From Batillaria attramentaria (lineage: Eukaryota > Mollusca > Gastropoda > Batillariidae), in assembly GCA_018292915.2 (NCBI GenBank), contig JACVVK020000323.1:1-64000 (forward strand): a DNA stretch of 64,000 bases, read 5' to 3'. Of the stretch, positions 39,116-51,306 are shown piece by piece. A program made the position numbers and the translations under genes. Numbering within the stretch: the first letter of the stretch is position 1; every line of letters starts with the position of its first letter. The notes beneath the pieces were generated by a model that was not told the DNA's origin, made no database searches, and saw nothing but the letters and a program-made list of their open reading frames with translations.

Positions 39116-39253
39116 AGGATGGGGGACTCCTCTGTGTGTGTGTGTTTGTGTGTGTGGTGGGGGGGGGGACTCCTGTGTGTGTGTGTGTGTGTGGTGGGGG
39201 GGGGGGACTCCTCTGTGTGTGTGTGTGTGTGTGTGTGGTGGGGGGGGGGACTC

Positions 39254-39317
<64 letters not shown>

Positions 39318-39334
39318 TGGGGGGGGGGGGACTC

Positions 39335-39395
<61 letters not shown>
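38790..39395 (+). repeat. Compound (GT)n / GGAGGGGGGATGGG / GGGGGACTCCTC array
   Basis: Alternating (GT)n with GGAGGGGGGATGGG modules (38790-39030), then with GTGGGGGGGGGACTCCTC modules (39045-39340). G-rich blocks on the plus strand recur every 30-70 bp. The inverted version is at 41340-41625. Confidence 0.93.
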
Positions 39396-39397
<2 letters not shown>

Positions 39398-39669
39398 AGT
39401 ATGCAGGACTTAAAAAAAAAAAAAAAACTAAGAATAAATCTGACGTCATACAGAAAATGAACAAAATTTCAACATTTGTTATTACCGGGGTGGAAAAGCA
39501 ATTTCAGAAGGTGATTTCCCTCGTGTCAGTTCTACCCCAGAAAACTCGTATATTACCTCGGGTATTATGGATTGTCAAAATGATGAGGATCAAGTTTGGT
39601 TCGGGGCACAAGGGGGTGGGGGTAGAAAGGGGGGAAAGGCCCATAGGCCTACATGCGTCATATTGCCTT

Positions 39670-39688
39670 TCTCCACTTAGTCTCTGTT

Positions 39689-39773
<85 letters not shown>

Positions 39774-39810
39774 CTCTCTGTCTGTCTCTCTCTGTTTCTC
39801 TGTCTGTCGG
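39670..39810 (+). repeat. (TCTG)n-(CT)n microsatellite
   Basis: (TGTC)n at about 39690-39722, then (CT)n to about 39770, then mixed TCTG units. Confidence 0.93.
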
Positions 39811-39855
39811 GAAAAGCTGCCGGAAACATCAGCTTTGTGAAATACTGGTTTTGCG

Positions 39856-40034
39856 TTTTCATATTTACATGGAAATAAAACCATAATTACATGCGCTGGT
39901 TCCGGTGTAAGGTTCATATTTACATGGAAATAAAAACAAAACCATAATTACATGCGCTGGTTCCGGTGTAAGGTTCATATTTACATGGAAATAAAAACAA
40001 AACCATAATTACATGCGCTGGTTCCGGTGTAAGG
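39856..40034 (+). repeat. 61-bp minisatellite, three copies
   Basis: Unit containing CATATTTACATGGAAATAAA and GCGCTGGTTCCGGTGTAAGG. The first copy lacks a few bases in the A-rich part. Confidence 0.92.
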
Positions 40035-41347
40035 TTGGTGATTGGTTGTTCAGGAGTTTCTACACCGCCGACTGGGCAACAAAGAAAAAGAAAAACATGC
40101 ATTTCCCCCAAGGCAGGATTTTCACGAGAAACTGAACTGTCAATTAAGCACACTATAGCTGGCAAAACTAGCCCTATTTTCTTTTGTACAGCCCTTGAAC
40201 GCACAGTCTTCCCTCAGGCAATGATGGCTGTTTGTCTGCCAGTTTTACAGCTCTGATGTACTATGTCTGTGTTCTAAAGACGGGGCAGGGGAGGGGAGAG
40301 GGGGTGGAGACAGATCTTTCTTTTAACGGTAGCTGAACACACAGAGGAACCAGACACTTCACAACACCGGACAGACAACTCAGGTATGTCTGCACGTCCT
40401 GCATGCCATATTCACTACCTCAGTAACCCTCAATTCATTTACTGTAGCACTTTAGAAAGAGGGTATAGAACAACGGGCAGCCTTGCCCTTGTCTCAGTAC
40501 AAGTGTACGTAACGTCAGGTAAACACTGAACTCTCGTCACCGCCCGCCGACGAGAGTTGTCGCTGGGTCAAAGTGACATGATGGCGTGTCAGTCAAATCG
40601 CTCACACATACGTTTGCTGCTGTTGATTTTCAACTGATTGGTACATACACACGTCGGTGAACGTGCTACAAACACCCGGATACTGTCACAGTTCTTCTCC
40701 TACACGAGAAAATGCCAGCATTAAGTAATGTCAGGGTTTTGAGACTATCATAGTTGGCATTTTGATTTTTCTCCATTTGAAATTGACATGCTTCAACTGA
40801 TTATAGCGCAGAATCTGTCATAATTAATTTATGGAACGAAACAGCGACATTGTTATGATGCCGATTTACAGCATCCAATCGCATGCAGGAGCTTGTGCAC
40901 TGCCAGGTCGTCAGTACATCCTTCGTCGGAAGGTAACCAGCGGTAAGTCGCAGTGTGCAGGGGGGCTGAGAGTCACACAACCAGTTGATGCCAATACTGG
41001 CGACTCTCAGTTTGAGGTCTCTGGGAGGAGCCTCCGTATGTATCCTGCTTGCACGCCCTGTATCACTCGGCTGAGTTATATCCTGGACTACGGTCCACGA
41101 TGCTGTGTTCACTGGACGGGGTTGGAGGCTTTCACACGGGTCAATGGCTTTTGTGTGTGATCATGCTGAACTTAAAAACGTTCAGATCATTTTGTTCTAG
41201 TTCACCTAATTCATTCCTCTTGAGCCAGTTACAGCTTAGAGCGATCGGCCTGTGCCAGTAACTCACAGACAAGGGGGTGGGAGAGGGGGCGAGATGGAGG
41301 GTTGTTTGATGTGTTCATCTGCCGCGGTCAACAAAGTTTAGGAGAAA
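40035..41347. other. Intergenic, no gene seen
   Basis: Unique sequence with short frames lacking motifs. Confidence 0.5.
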
Positions 41348-41548
41348 CACACACACACACACCCATCCCTTCTCCACACACACACACACACACACACAAA
41401 GGAGTCCCCCCCCCCACCACACACACACACACCCATCCCCCCTCCACACACACGCACTAGAAAGAACAAGTGAGAGAGAAACACACACACACACACCCAT
41501 CCCCCCTCCACACACACACACACACACACACACAGAGGAGTCCCCCCT

Positions 41549-41585
<37 letters not shown>

Positions 41586-41630
41586 CGCGCCCCCCCCCCC
41601 CCCCCCCACACACACACAAACACACACGTA
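41348..41630 (-). repeat. Compound (CA)n array, inverted relative of 38790-39395
   Basis: Contains CCCATCCCCCCTCCACA and GAGGAGTCCCCCC modules between (CA)n runs. The flank ACTAGAAAGAACAAGTGAGA is the reverse complement of the flank at about 38771. Confidence 0.9.
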
Positions 41631-41980
41631 CACGAAGTGAGAAAAGGAAACAAAATCTTTCCTACATTCCGACCACATGTTTTTAACTCAGATACCCTAA
41701 CACACGCCCTTATTTGCTCAACGGACCTGTCTTTGGGGAAAAAAAAAGTTGAGCCCACAGACCTGGTGAGAGAGAGAACAGCGTACTCTGTGTGTAGAGT
41801 GTGATAGAAGACATTAGTTTGGTCTTTCTCCCTCTCTAGTTGTTCACGCGTCCTCCATTAGATTCTTCACTCAGTCAAGCGGGCTGCGGCCACAAGTCGC
41901 TAAGTCTGTCCCCAATTTAACTAAAAGATCGACGCACGCGTAGATGGCTTGTCGAAGCGGAAGAAGAGGGACAAGGGAGG

Positions 41981-42008
41981 GTGTGTGTGTGTGTGTGTGT
42001 GTGCGTGC

Positions 42009-42063
<55 letters not shown>

Positions 42064-42383
42064 AGAGAGAGACACAGACAGACAGACAGACAGAGGAAAG
42101 CTCTGCGGATCAGTAAATATGAATACGCATCTGCGTCTGTTTGATTAAAACAAATCTTCTGGTACGATTTTGACATCTTACACACAAAAACCTTCAAATA
42201 ACACCCAGCCACGTGACTCGAGCTGACCGGGTCAGTAATGCCCAATTTCATCACTTGACGGACCGCCCAAGACAAACACGCTTTAACTCATTACTGGCTG
42301 GACACTTCGATCAGAGGTTCAGCCACGCATCGCCCATCGCTCACCATTTTTCCTTAAGTACACAAATCAGTTGAATTGTCAGG

Positions 42384-42420
<37 letters not shown>
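41981..42420 (+). repeat. (GT)n microsatellites
   Basis: (GT)n with GCGT variants at 41981-42062 and a second (GT)n at 42388-42421, with a (CAGA)n between them. Confidence 0.92.
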
Positions 42421-42423
<3 letters not shown>

Positions 42424-43099
42424 CAATGAAGCTTACTAGTGAGGTTTGTTTACATGTAGTAAGTTTACTGCTACTGTTTGGGCAGGCACGGGCAGTGTTG
42501 AGGTGGCTGTAGCCCTAGTCAGCCCCGACAGAGTTAATAGTTCAGTTGTTTAATGCTGCAATGGGAGGACATGCACGCTTCGCCACCCCCACCCCACCCC
42601 CTTCCCCTCCCCTTCCCCCTATTCCTCCTCACCCACTCTGTCTACTCCCGCCCTGTCAGTACTCCCCAGGCTAGATTTCCATCCAGCATTATCAGTTCAC
42701 AATCGTCTGGCCTGAACGCACTAAAAAACCCCATTTCAAGAATCCATAGAGTGCATGGTGATGATGTCTATTTGAACTGATAATGGTGTTTACTTTGCTG
42801 CCGTCCTTAACACCCGCACAGGGACTTGAAGATAAATTAAGAGAAATCTGATGTCTGTATCAGGAACCAAATATCACAAAGCGTAGTGGGTTATGTCAAT
42901 AGTCATTATTAGGAGGAGGAGGAGGTGGGGGAGGGGGTGATGAGAGAGTCTGTCTGACTTGGAAATGTTTCAAGTCGATCATGATCATGATCATGAGACA
43001 GACAGACAAAGAGACAGACAGACAGGGATGAGATTTCCGATTTGTCCACCACAGGGATTTTTTTCAAAGACAGGAGAACTGTTAAAATTTAAAAAAAAA

Positions 43100-43167
43100 A
43101 CTTGTTGGTTCTGCCGGGGATCGAATCTAGGTTCCTTTGATCTTTGGTCCAGCGCTCAAACAGCCCA

Positions 43168-43170
<3 letters not shown>
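43100..43170 (-). mobile_element. tRNA-like SINE fragment
   Basis: The minus strand reads GAGCGCTGGACC followed by GATTCGATCCCCGGC, a B-box and T-arm sequence. No body of the main SINE family follows. Confidence 0.4.
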
Positions 43171-43201
<31 letters not shown>

Positions 43202-43223
43202 AGAGAGAGAGAGCGAGAGCGTT

Positions 43224-43314
<91 letters not shown>

Positions 43315-43463
43315 TATTACGGAAGAAGGAGCTATGGGAACTGAATGTGAAGTGGAGATTTTGCCCTCTCTGAAGAGATGGTAATTGGGTGGGATAGTTT
43401 TTGTATCCATTTTTGGAGACGCTTCTTGGACAACTCTTACGTTTCTCTCATTAGAAAGGCAAT

Positions 43464-43520
<57 letters not shown>

Positions 43521-43551
43521 TGTGTGTCTCTCTCTCTCTCTCTCTCTCTGT
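43169..43551 (+). repeat. (GA)n, (GT)n, (CT)n microsatellites
   Basis: (GA)n at 43169-43215, (GT)n at 43229-43314 and (CT)n-(GT)n-(CT)n at 43467-43549. Confidence 0.93.
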
Positions 43552-45749
43552 GCCTATAACTGGCTGACACTTATTGAGGTCTGCTGACAACTCTTTCTCT
43601 TACTTTATAGCAGTGTCAAATTTCTGTCAACGTCCTAAAAACAGGATTGCTTTGCTCCTTTCCCTTTTTCTGTCACATATTACAAGTGCATTATAAACAG
43701 GAAGTGCGTTTTACGCAGGACGTTAAAATTTCAACCCCGCAGTTAATGCGCCAATGCGCATGACAGCCCCCAACATCCGGTGCTGGTCAGGGCTGCCATT
43801 TAAGCTTGACGGCTGTGGGCGAAGTGGTTCTCATGTTTTAACTTCCGGTTTGTCGCAGAAGCATTATCTCTAGAGGGTCGCTAGCGATATCGATTCTCTC
43901 TCTCTCTCTCTCTCTCTCGCCCACCCACGCACCCCCCCCCCCCCCCCCCCGCAGCTCCCCCCTCCTTTCCTCTGATTCGATGCTGCAATACCTTACTAGT
44001 GGAAAGCCCCATGCTGGCAATGACTGTCCCTAGAAATAATTTTTTTCTGAAATCAGCTACAGAGAGACACGGGGAGTGTTGGTGTGAGAGGTGGGGAACT
44101 AACAAGTTACAAGAAGCCAGAAGGAGACAAATCCTCTGCCATTTCGTTCTTATGATTGCACACGATTCATCAATGCTCAAAACTGTGTTTTTTGTTGTTT
44201 GTTTTTAATACAGATTTGATACCAAGGGATTCCCTCTTCCACTCTCGCTATCTGATGATCCGATGGAATAAAAACCTTTAAAAAAATTACGGACATAAAT
44301 TTTACAAAGAAAAAACTTGGATTCCGTCGGAGACCTTTGGCGACGTGCGTCCACAAAAAGAACGGGGTGCAGCTGGAAGGGAAGAAGGAGAGTGGCTGGC
44401 CAACCTTCCTGTCTTCAACACCTTCTATTTCCTTTCAGGCGTCTTCCACAACAACTCCCCAGGATGGACTCCCTGTCACGTTGGATATGATCTAGCACGG
44501 AGTCAGGAAATGGAAAACTCCATGAGGATTATGTTGATTTTGTTCCGGATAACGCTTGATGTATCCTCGCAAGGAGATTTTTGGCGCTACATTTGTCACG
44601 TGTGAAGTTTGACCCCAGTTTCGTGCTGAGATGGTGAAAAAGGTCTACTTGATTTAAGTGCACGATATTTTGCTCGGGAAGCTGGTCCGGAATTTACAAG
44701 AATTCTTCCTCAAAGGAGATAGAAATTGGAGCGATATTGAAGTGTGAACACAAAACAAACTCTTGCGCTTAAAGAGGAACCTTGGCTTGCTGGTGGAGAA
44801 ATTTACAGGATGTGTAATCCTACGTCCGTGTTAAAAAAAAAAAAAACAACAACAACAACAAAAAAAACACGTAAAAACACCACAATGTAATTTCTAAATC
44901 CCCCCAAACCGTGAGGAAGTGAAATCGCGCCACAAGAACACGCTTATACCAAGTGCACAAAACTTTCGCCAAGTGTGATGCACTCAAAAACCTTCTCGGA
45001 AATAATTCACTGCTTGCTTTTCATATGTGCACTTTGGTTTCTAATTTTTGGGGCGTGGCTTCCGCTTGGGAATTAGATCTGTCTATTGTGGATTTCAAAG
45101 CTCCGCCCACTTCTTTTATGATCCTTCCCGACGACAGTTGCTGGTCTGCCCAGAAACATCAACTTTGCTCAAAAACGAAGAGATTAGCTCAGGCAAAACT
45201 ACATTTCTGACAAATCCTATCGAGTTTTTTGTCTGGATTTCTTGGATTCTGATTGGCGTAAGATGGATTCTGATTGGTGTAAGATGGAGCGGTGCAGTGA
45301 TTGAGCGACGTGTCAACGTAAGTATAAATGTGCAGCAGACCGAACAGTCCACAAAGGTGGTTTACGTCTATTGCTTGGTGTTGCCGATACAGTGGAAGGC
45401 TATTGGCATTTCTATTTGGAGGTCGGTAATACACGGTGATACACATATTTCTCTAGTGGCCTTTCAAATGTAGAACTCACTCGGAGGGTTCGTTCAGTAT
45501 TTTTTTAGTGACCACGCAAGCATATATCATCTGCTGTTTGCAGTTTTGGGTTTTCTTTGTGACGGAATACCGTGACCGTGCTTCTGTGACATATATCATG
45601 TGATATTGTCTGCGTGTGTTACTTTGGAACAGTTGTGATTTCGAGAGAAGATCGGAAGTATGGACAACCGTGTTGAGCTCGTGTGAATTCTTTATATGTA
45701 CAGATCTACCGTCACGGTTGTTTAGTGCCAAGCAAGCCGTGACGATACA
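43552..45749. other. Intergenic, upstream of the receptor gene
   Basis: (CT)n at 43896-43918 and poly-C at 43932-43951, then unique sequence. No exon supported, although a distant 5' untranslated exon of the receptor cannot be excluded. Confidence 0.5.
45240..45335 (+). promoter_or_regulatory. Possible promoter region upstream of the receptor gene
   Basis: Two copies of a 22-bp unit (GGATTCTGATTGGCGTAAGA and a variant), each with an inverted CCAAT box, are followed at about 45318 by GTATAAATG. They lie 730-820 bp before the receptor ATG. This is a weak, motif-based suggestion; a diverged SINE lies between it and the gene. Confidence 0.25.
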
Positions 45750-45915
45750 CACACGTGAGCTGGTATAGTGTTACACTTTCAGTGCTGGAGTCTTGGGTTC
45801 GAGTCCGGCTGTAAGGCAACATTTTGCGCTGGCTTTCCCCGTCAGTGTTATGTCTTTGTTACCGCCTTGGCAAGGTGGAAAAGGACGCTAAATACCAACC
45901 AAGCAACCCAGCAAC
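45750..45915 (+). mobile_element. Diverged tRNA-derived SINE upstream of the receptor gene
   Basis: The tRNA-like part has B box GGTTCGAGTCC. The body keeps GCGCTGGCTTTCCCCGTC and the tail GGTGGAAAAGGACGCTAAA. It ends about 150 bp before the receptor start codon, so it may lie in the 5' untranslated or promoter region. Confidence 0.65.
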
Positions 45916-46063
45916 CATCAACTGACCAACCAACAAACAAACCAGAAGACAGCATGAGGAAGGTGACCACTTCCCTGAACCGCCAATTTGGAAAGGAACG
46001 TGTTGTGAGCAGTCGATCTCGAACATCGTGTATGGAAATCCATCGGTGACATAATCTCACAAA

Positions 46064-49000
46064 ATGGCTGTAGAGGCTGCTGTCAGCTCTATCACTCTTC
46101 TTCCAAACCTCATCGCCGATGACGACGACTACATCGACGTCACGACAACGACCTCAGTCGTTGCTGCTGCTGGCGGTAGGAATGTTACAACTCGACGTCT
46201 GTGTTCTGTGGGTGAAGATGTGAAACAACGTATTTCAGTGGTGAGTATTTCATTGAAATTGTCATATGACCGAAAAATCCTGTTGATATTGTTGAAATTA
46301 AAGTTGATGTCTTCGTCGTTGTTGTCATTGTTATCGCAGTTTCCATCGTATGAAACTGGGTTCAGTGCTGGAGTATGCGGCCATAGCTCTTATTTATTAT
46401 TATTATTTCTTTCTTTTTTCTTTTAAAGAAAAAAATATTTCCTGAACAGCCTACTGAATAAAATGTAAAAAGATGCTAAAATGTTGCCCCATGTCTCTCC
46501 TGAGGACACTTCAAAGGAAACATTCACTGTTAGGGTGGTCAAAATGTGGACCAATGTCTAGGCTGGTCTGCCCCCTTTAAATGGCTTTGAAATTTGGGAT
46601 CGTATCTTTAGCAAGTGGTCTACCCCTATGAAACAGGTCCTAGTTTTTTTCTCGTCAGAGTTGAACACACACACACACACACACACACCGCAAGGGATGT
46701 AACTCGTGCTGCGTAGTTACTTACCCTGACCTTATCTGTCTGAGTTTTGCAGCTAGGCCAACCTTTGTTGTTGTTGTTGTTTTCATTATTATTATTGTTA
46801 TCATTATTGTCATTATTCCCCCAGGTAAGCGTCATCATGATCTGCACTATAGTCGGTAACCTCACCCTCATCCTTACCCTCACCTGCAAACGATCCCGCC
46901 GCATAAAACGCGTCAACGTGTTCCTAGTCAACCTTGCCATCGGGGACCTGGCTGTGGCGGTGTTCACCAACACGACAGAGATCCTGTTTCTGGCGTTCGG
47001 AGACTGGGCGCTGGGTCCCGCGGCCTGTAAGATCTCCGTCTACATGCAGATCGTCACACTGGCCTCTGCCACATTTCTACTGACCGCCATGAGCATGGAT
47101 CGATATCAGGTGGGGAACTGATCAATACTACAAACACTAACTACATACCATATACATAAAAGGAGGAGGGTGGGGGTGGTGGTGGGGATGGTGGTGGTGG
47201 TGGTGGTGGTCTAGAGGTTAGGTGAGTACACACCTACCCGGACATTTCACACAGGTGGCCGATGCTTTCTTTGTGGGTACTTTTCTACCCAGTGTGTTTG
47301 GTTTTTGTTTAGTTGGTTTGGTTTGGTTTTTGTCTGGTTTGTTTGTTTGTGTTGTGTTGTTTTTTGTTTGTTTGTTGGTTGGTGGTTGTTGTTGTTTTTT
47401 GTTGTTGTTGTTTTGTTTTTTTTTTGGGGGGGGGGGGTTCGGAGGGGGGGGGGGGAGCTTTGTGTAGTTGTTTTCTACTCACGACGTGCTGGTGGAATGT
47501 CTCTGTAACCCCTCAAGCTCTGTACACTACGTCCGTGAAGTTCACACCACGTGCCTACATCTTCTCCTTGCTTAATTTAACTCTGTGACACGTGTCAGGT
47601 GATCGTGAAACCCATGCAGTCATTGGCTCGGAGACCCCGGATCTGGATGAAAGTGGGCGTGGCTTGGGTCATGGCATTTATCTTCGCCACGCCTCAACTC
47701 TTCATTTTCCTACAGGTCAGTAAAATAGACATTTTTTGTACAGGTCAGTAAAGTAGACAGTTTCCTATAGGTCATAAAAGTGGACATTTTTTTTGTACAG
47801 ATCAGTAGAGTGGACATCGCCACTTGTGCACACTATCGTGTTGGGATGACCGAACTGGGACGATGAAAAGACTATCATTGACAATGCTTGACCGATCCGA
47901 TTTCCGGCTGCAAGAAATGTAAAATGTTCACACATATTGGGTGCAAACAAATTGGTTGTTTCAGTTGTGCATAGTTAAATAATCATGAGCCATCATTATA
48001 CAAGTCCCGAGGCCAAAACTCCGCCCCTTTACTCTGCCGTGTATTAGCAAAACACAGTACGCCCATGGTGTCATAGTATAGGAAAAAGAGATTGACGTGT
48101 CTTTTTCCGCAAATGACGTCAGTGGACTTACTGCTTTCTTTCCATGTTTCTGTCATAGCAAACTACAAGTTCTTCCCTCGTTGTAGTCTGGCTAAAATGT
48201 TTGCAAGACCACGCCGCGGGACGCGATTGGCTGGTTGACCATTTCGATTGACAGGAGTGGAGTCGTCCATTAGTGACACCGGCATTGGATGCCAGAGGGT
48301 CAGGAGCAATGCGAGAGAGGGCGTTTCATTGCGCTGTGTCGCTTTTATTCTTCTTTCCTCATACGAAAGAAGTGCAGCCTCATTGCAATCTTGCGCATGC
48401 GCATGCCTTACGTATTTTACACGGCGTGGACTTCTTTGTATCGCATCAGGTGTCACGGATAAATGTTCACCAACAAACTCCCGTCAATAAAAATGTCTAG
48501 CCCCCAGAATTTAGCCAATCGCGTGCCGTGGCATAATGAGCAACCGTTTTGCCAGACACTACAAAAGGGGATGCACGTGTAGCTGATATGACTGTTCAAA
48601 ACGTGGAAAGAAAGCGGTAGGTTTACTGACGTCATTTGAGGAAAAAGACCATTACGTCAATGTCTTACATCTCGAAATCACATAAATTGACATCATGGAC
48701 GTACCGTGTTTTGTCAGTTGATACACGGGAGAGTAGAGGGGCGGGGCTTCGGCCTCGGGACTTGCCGAGTGGAGTCGTCTATTGACCGAATGTTCACCAG
48801 TTGACCGAATGTTCATTTTTCAGATGACGGACGAGGTGGATGGTCGTCGTTGCTGTGTCAGTAAAGGTTACACAAGTGAATGGCAGCGTAAAGCCTACAT
48901 GTCCTTCCTGACCGCCTACATCCTCCTCGTGCCCACTGTCGTCATGATCTTCTGCTACGCCAACATCATACACGTCATCTGGATCCGCGCACGCGCAGAC

Positions 49001-49849
49001 GACCCCAGGCTGGACGTGCATCATCTGCCCGGAAGTGACAAGGATGAAGATATGCCCGGCTCACCGCGCATGTCCGTAAGGCGAGGGCTGGTGACGTCAT
49101 CCAAGCGGCGCGTCATCACGATGACGTTGACGGTGATCGTGGGATTTCTGGTGTGTCAGACGCCGTATTTCCTGGTGTCGCTCGTGCGAGTGTACAGTAA
49201 TTACAAAATAAAACTGCCGGCGTTTTTAGCTGTGTCGGAAAATATCGTGTTGATGCATTCGGCGCTGAACCCGGTGCTGTACGGCCTGTTCACCTTACGA
49301 AAACATCATTTTAACGCTGTGCTAGAGTGCTTTGGGTGCAGAACGACCCCGGCAGGACCTGGGGAACGCCATCGTTTACTGAACGGAAAGTTAGTGACTA
49401 GAGCACTTAAATCCTCCGCCGTGCAAGGCGCCGACAGAGCAGCAGAACACAACTTCGGTAAAGAAGGAGTTAACAGGACCGACATCAACGCTTCACAAAA
49501 GAGCGGCGGGTGTAAAGACGGTGCCGTGTGCAAAAAGCGAGCCGTGTGCAACCACACAGACAGGAAGGCGTCTGTCAGGGTCAAAGAGAGAGGGAAAGAG
49601 GATTGGACCGACAATGCGACAGGAGTGCCTCTTCTTCTCATCACCAACACTGCTGCCGTAACTGCCTCGGACTCGGAAGTGAACTGTTTATCAGGAAGGG
49701 ACGACGTTCCATCAGGGAAATGGGGAAAGATTGGATCCGCGACTCAAACGAGTCGGACCTCCCCAAGCTCAGAAAGGCCGACTGTAGCGTGTTCTCAGTG
49801 GACGCCGGTAAACATACCTAACAACACTGAATGCTACTCCTGCGTTTAA
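46064..49849 (+). CDS. Class A peptide G-protein-coupled receptor, four exons
   Basis: Coding exons are 46064-46240, 46825-47109, 47599-47715 and 48824-49849, all joined in phase 0 with GT donors and AG acceptors, giving 534 residues. The start ATG has A at -3 and G at +4. The N-terminus (1-56) is acidic with one N-glycosylation site (NVT, about 40). TM1 is about 57-80 with GN; TM2 about 90-113 has NLAIGD; Cys127 precedes TM3; DRY is at 151-153; TM4 is about 171-192; a Cys-Cys pair at 203-204 supplies the loop-2 cysteine; TM5 is about 217-247; TM6 about 290-313; TM7 has NPVLY at 342-346. A tail of about 185 residues follows, with Cys362/Cys365 as possible palmitoylation sites. TM3, TM4 and loop 2 resemble vasopressin/NPSR/CCAP receptors, while Y-G after NPxxY is more GnRH/AKH/corazonin-like, so the ligand is not assigned. 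It should act at the plasma membrane as a neuropeptide receptor. The usual TM6 CWxP is CQTP here. Confidence 0.88.
47177..47458 (+). repeat. (GGT)n, T/G-rich and poly-G tracts in receptor intron 2
   Basis: (GGT)n at 47177-47210, T/G low complexity at 47300-47425 and two poly-G runs at 47426-47455, all in the intron between 47109 and 47599. Confidence 0.9.
48003..48270 (+). mobile_element. MITE family, copy 3, in receptor intron 3
   Basis: It starts within the family at CAAGTCCCGAGGCC, so the extreme left end is missing, and ends GGAGTGGAGTCGTCCAT next to TA. It lies entirely in the intron between 47715 and 48824. Confidence 0.75.
48483..48783 (-). mobile_element. MITE family, copy 4, inverted, in receptor intron 3
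   Basis: It lies in opposite orientation to the copy at 48003, about 210 bp away, and ends only 40 bp before the acceptor of the last receptor exon. The internal GAGGGGCGGGGCTTCGGCC and TGACGTCATTTGAGGAAAAA blocks are conserved. Confidence 0.75.
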
Positions 49850-50245
49850 GTTTTCTTGGAATCAATCAAAAATTGTTTTTCGTTTTTCATAGAACCACTA
49901 TGTGAGCACTGTATCGCACTAATACTAATACTATCATATAGTACCAAAAATGTTTTAACTTAAATTTCAGACTTCTTGGGGTTTTTATGGGGTTTTCTTC
50001 TCAACTTTTCAACGGCCGAATTGTTCCGAGTGTTGTAATGTGGAAGGGTGGATCTGAAGAGAACGTTGAACGCTGTTGCCTGTGAGAAATCAGAAACGAA
50101 ATTCTAAGCTTGTGCCGGTATAGGTTCTTCTGTCCAAACTGAGACATTCCGTGAGAAATGATTTACGCTAACACGCCCCAACCACCACCCATTCCCCCAC
50201 CCACCACTCACCCCCTGTCCCTCCCCCTCATCAATCTTTCTCATT

Positions 50246-50594
50246 GCCAGGTCTTATCCTGTGTATTTTTCTTTCTCTGTCGTTTACGCAACGTACACTG
50301 ACTATGATTCTTGGCCATGTGTCTTAAACAATTCCCACTCCGCACTCCTCCCCCCCCCCCTCGTCCCTACTGCAAGGCGCTCCGATCCATCACCACCCCC
50401 ACCCCCCTTCCCCCGCCCCCCTTAAGAAAGACATTGCCTTATCCTGGGTACTTTGTCCTCACTCAGTGTTAATACGAAGTACACAAACGATAAATTGAAT
50501 TAATGTTGACAAGAGATTCTAGTCCGTGTGTCTCAAACTCATCCCTAATCTCCCCCCCCCCCCCCGTCCCGACCCCCCCCCCCCCTCCACACGC

Positions 50595-50630
<36 letters not shown>

Positions 50631-50755
50631 CCCTGCCACCCCTTTATATCCTGTCTTATCCTGTGTGCATTTCCCCCTGTCAGTGTTAGAGTAACGTACA
50701 CTCACGGTGACTGGTAACACTGACATTAGATTCTTGTCCACGTTTCTCAAATAGC
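50246..50755 (+). repeat. Degenerate tandem repeat, unit about 195-215 bp, three copies
   Basis: CTTATCCTGxGTA recurs at about 50255, 50440 and 50657. Each time it is followed by a CAGTGTTA-like block, an ACGTACAC-like block and GATTCTxGxCC, with C-rich runs between units. It lies in the 3' flank of the receptor gene. Confidence 0.65.
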
Positions 50756-51306
50756 CTGGCTCACCAACACAAGCAGACGGTCAGACAAAGACCGAAACAG
50801 GATCTGCTGAAGAGGATTTGAGATAATCCTTTGTGGTGTTTCACGTCAGTGTTTCCCTCTGGACAACATTCTCTGGGGGTCGTGGGGTTATTTCTGCGAT
50901 GTAGAAGAAAACATTGCCGAACAGCAGCAATCCGTTAGTTCTGGCTGATCTTTTCTTTCAAATGCACGCACACAACCAGCAGGATTTGCAGGTTTAGATA
51001 CTGTCTCACGACGTGTGATCGTGAATGTTCTGGACCTGATTTCATTAGCAACAGAGCAACTAACGCAGAAGAGTAGAACTGTAGTTACTGGGGTTATTCA
51101 AGACCTGGCGATGACAATGAGACTAGTTGGCTAGGATATGGCGACGTGTGGCTCTGCTGTGCGTGCTACTGAATATATTAGTTCATTTTTAGGCTGGTAT
51201 CTCTTCGCTCCAAAACATCCATACACGCAACACTCCATCTGTCTCCACAGCGCCATCTTTAGGACAGTACCAATACTGGTCAGATTCACAAGGGTTCCTC
51301 CGCTCT

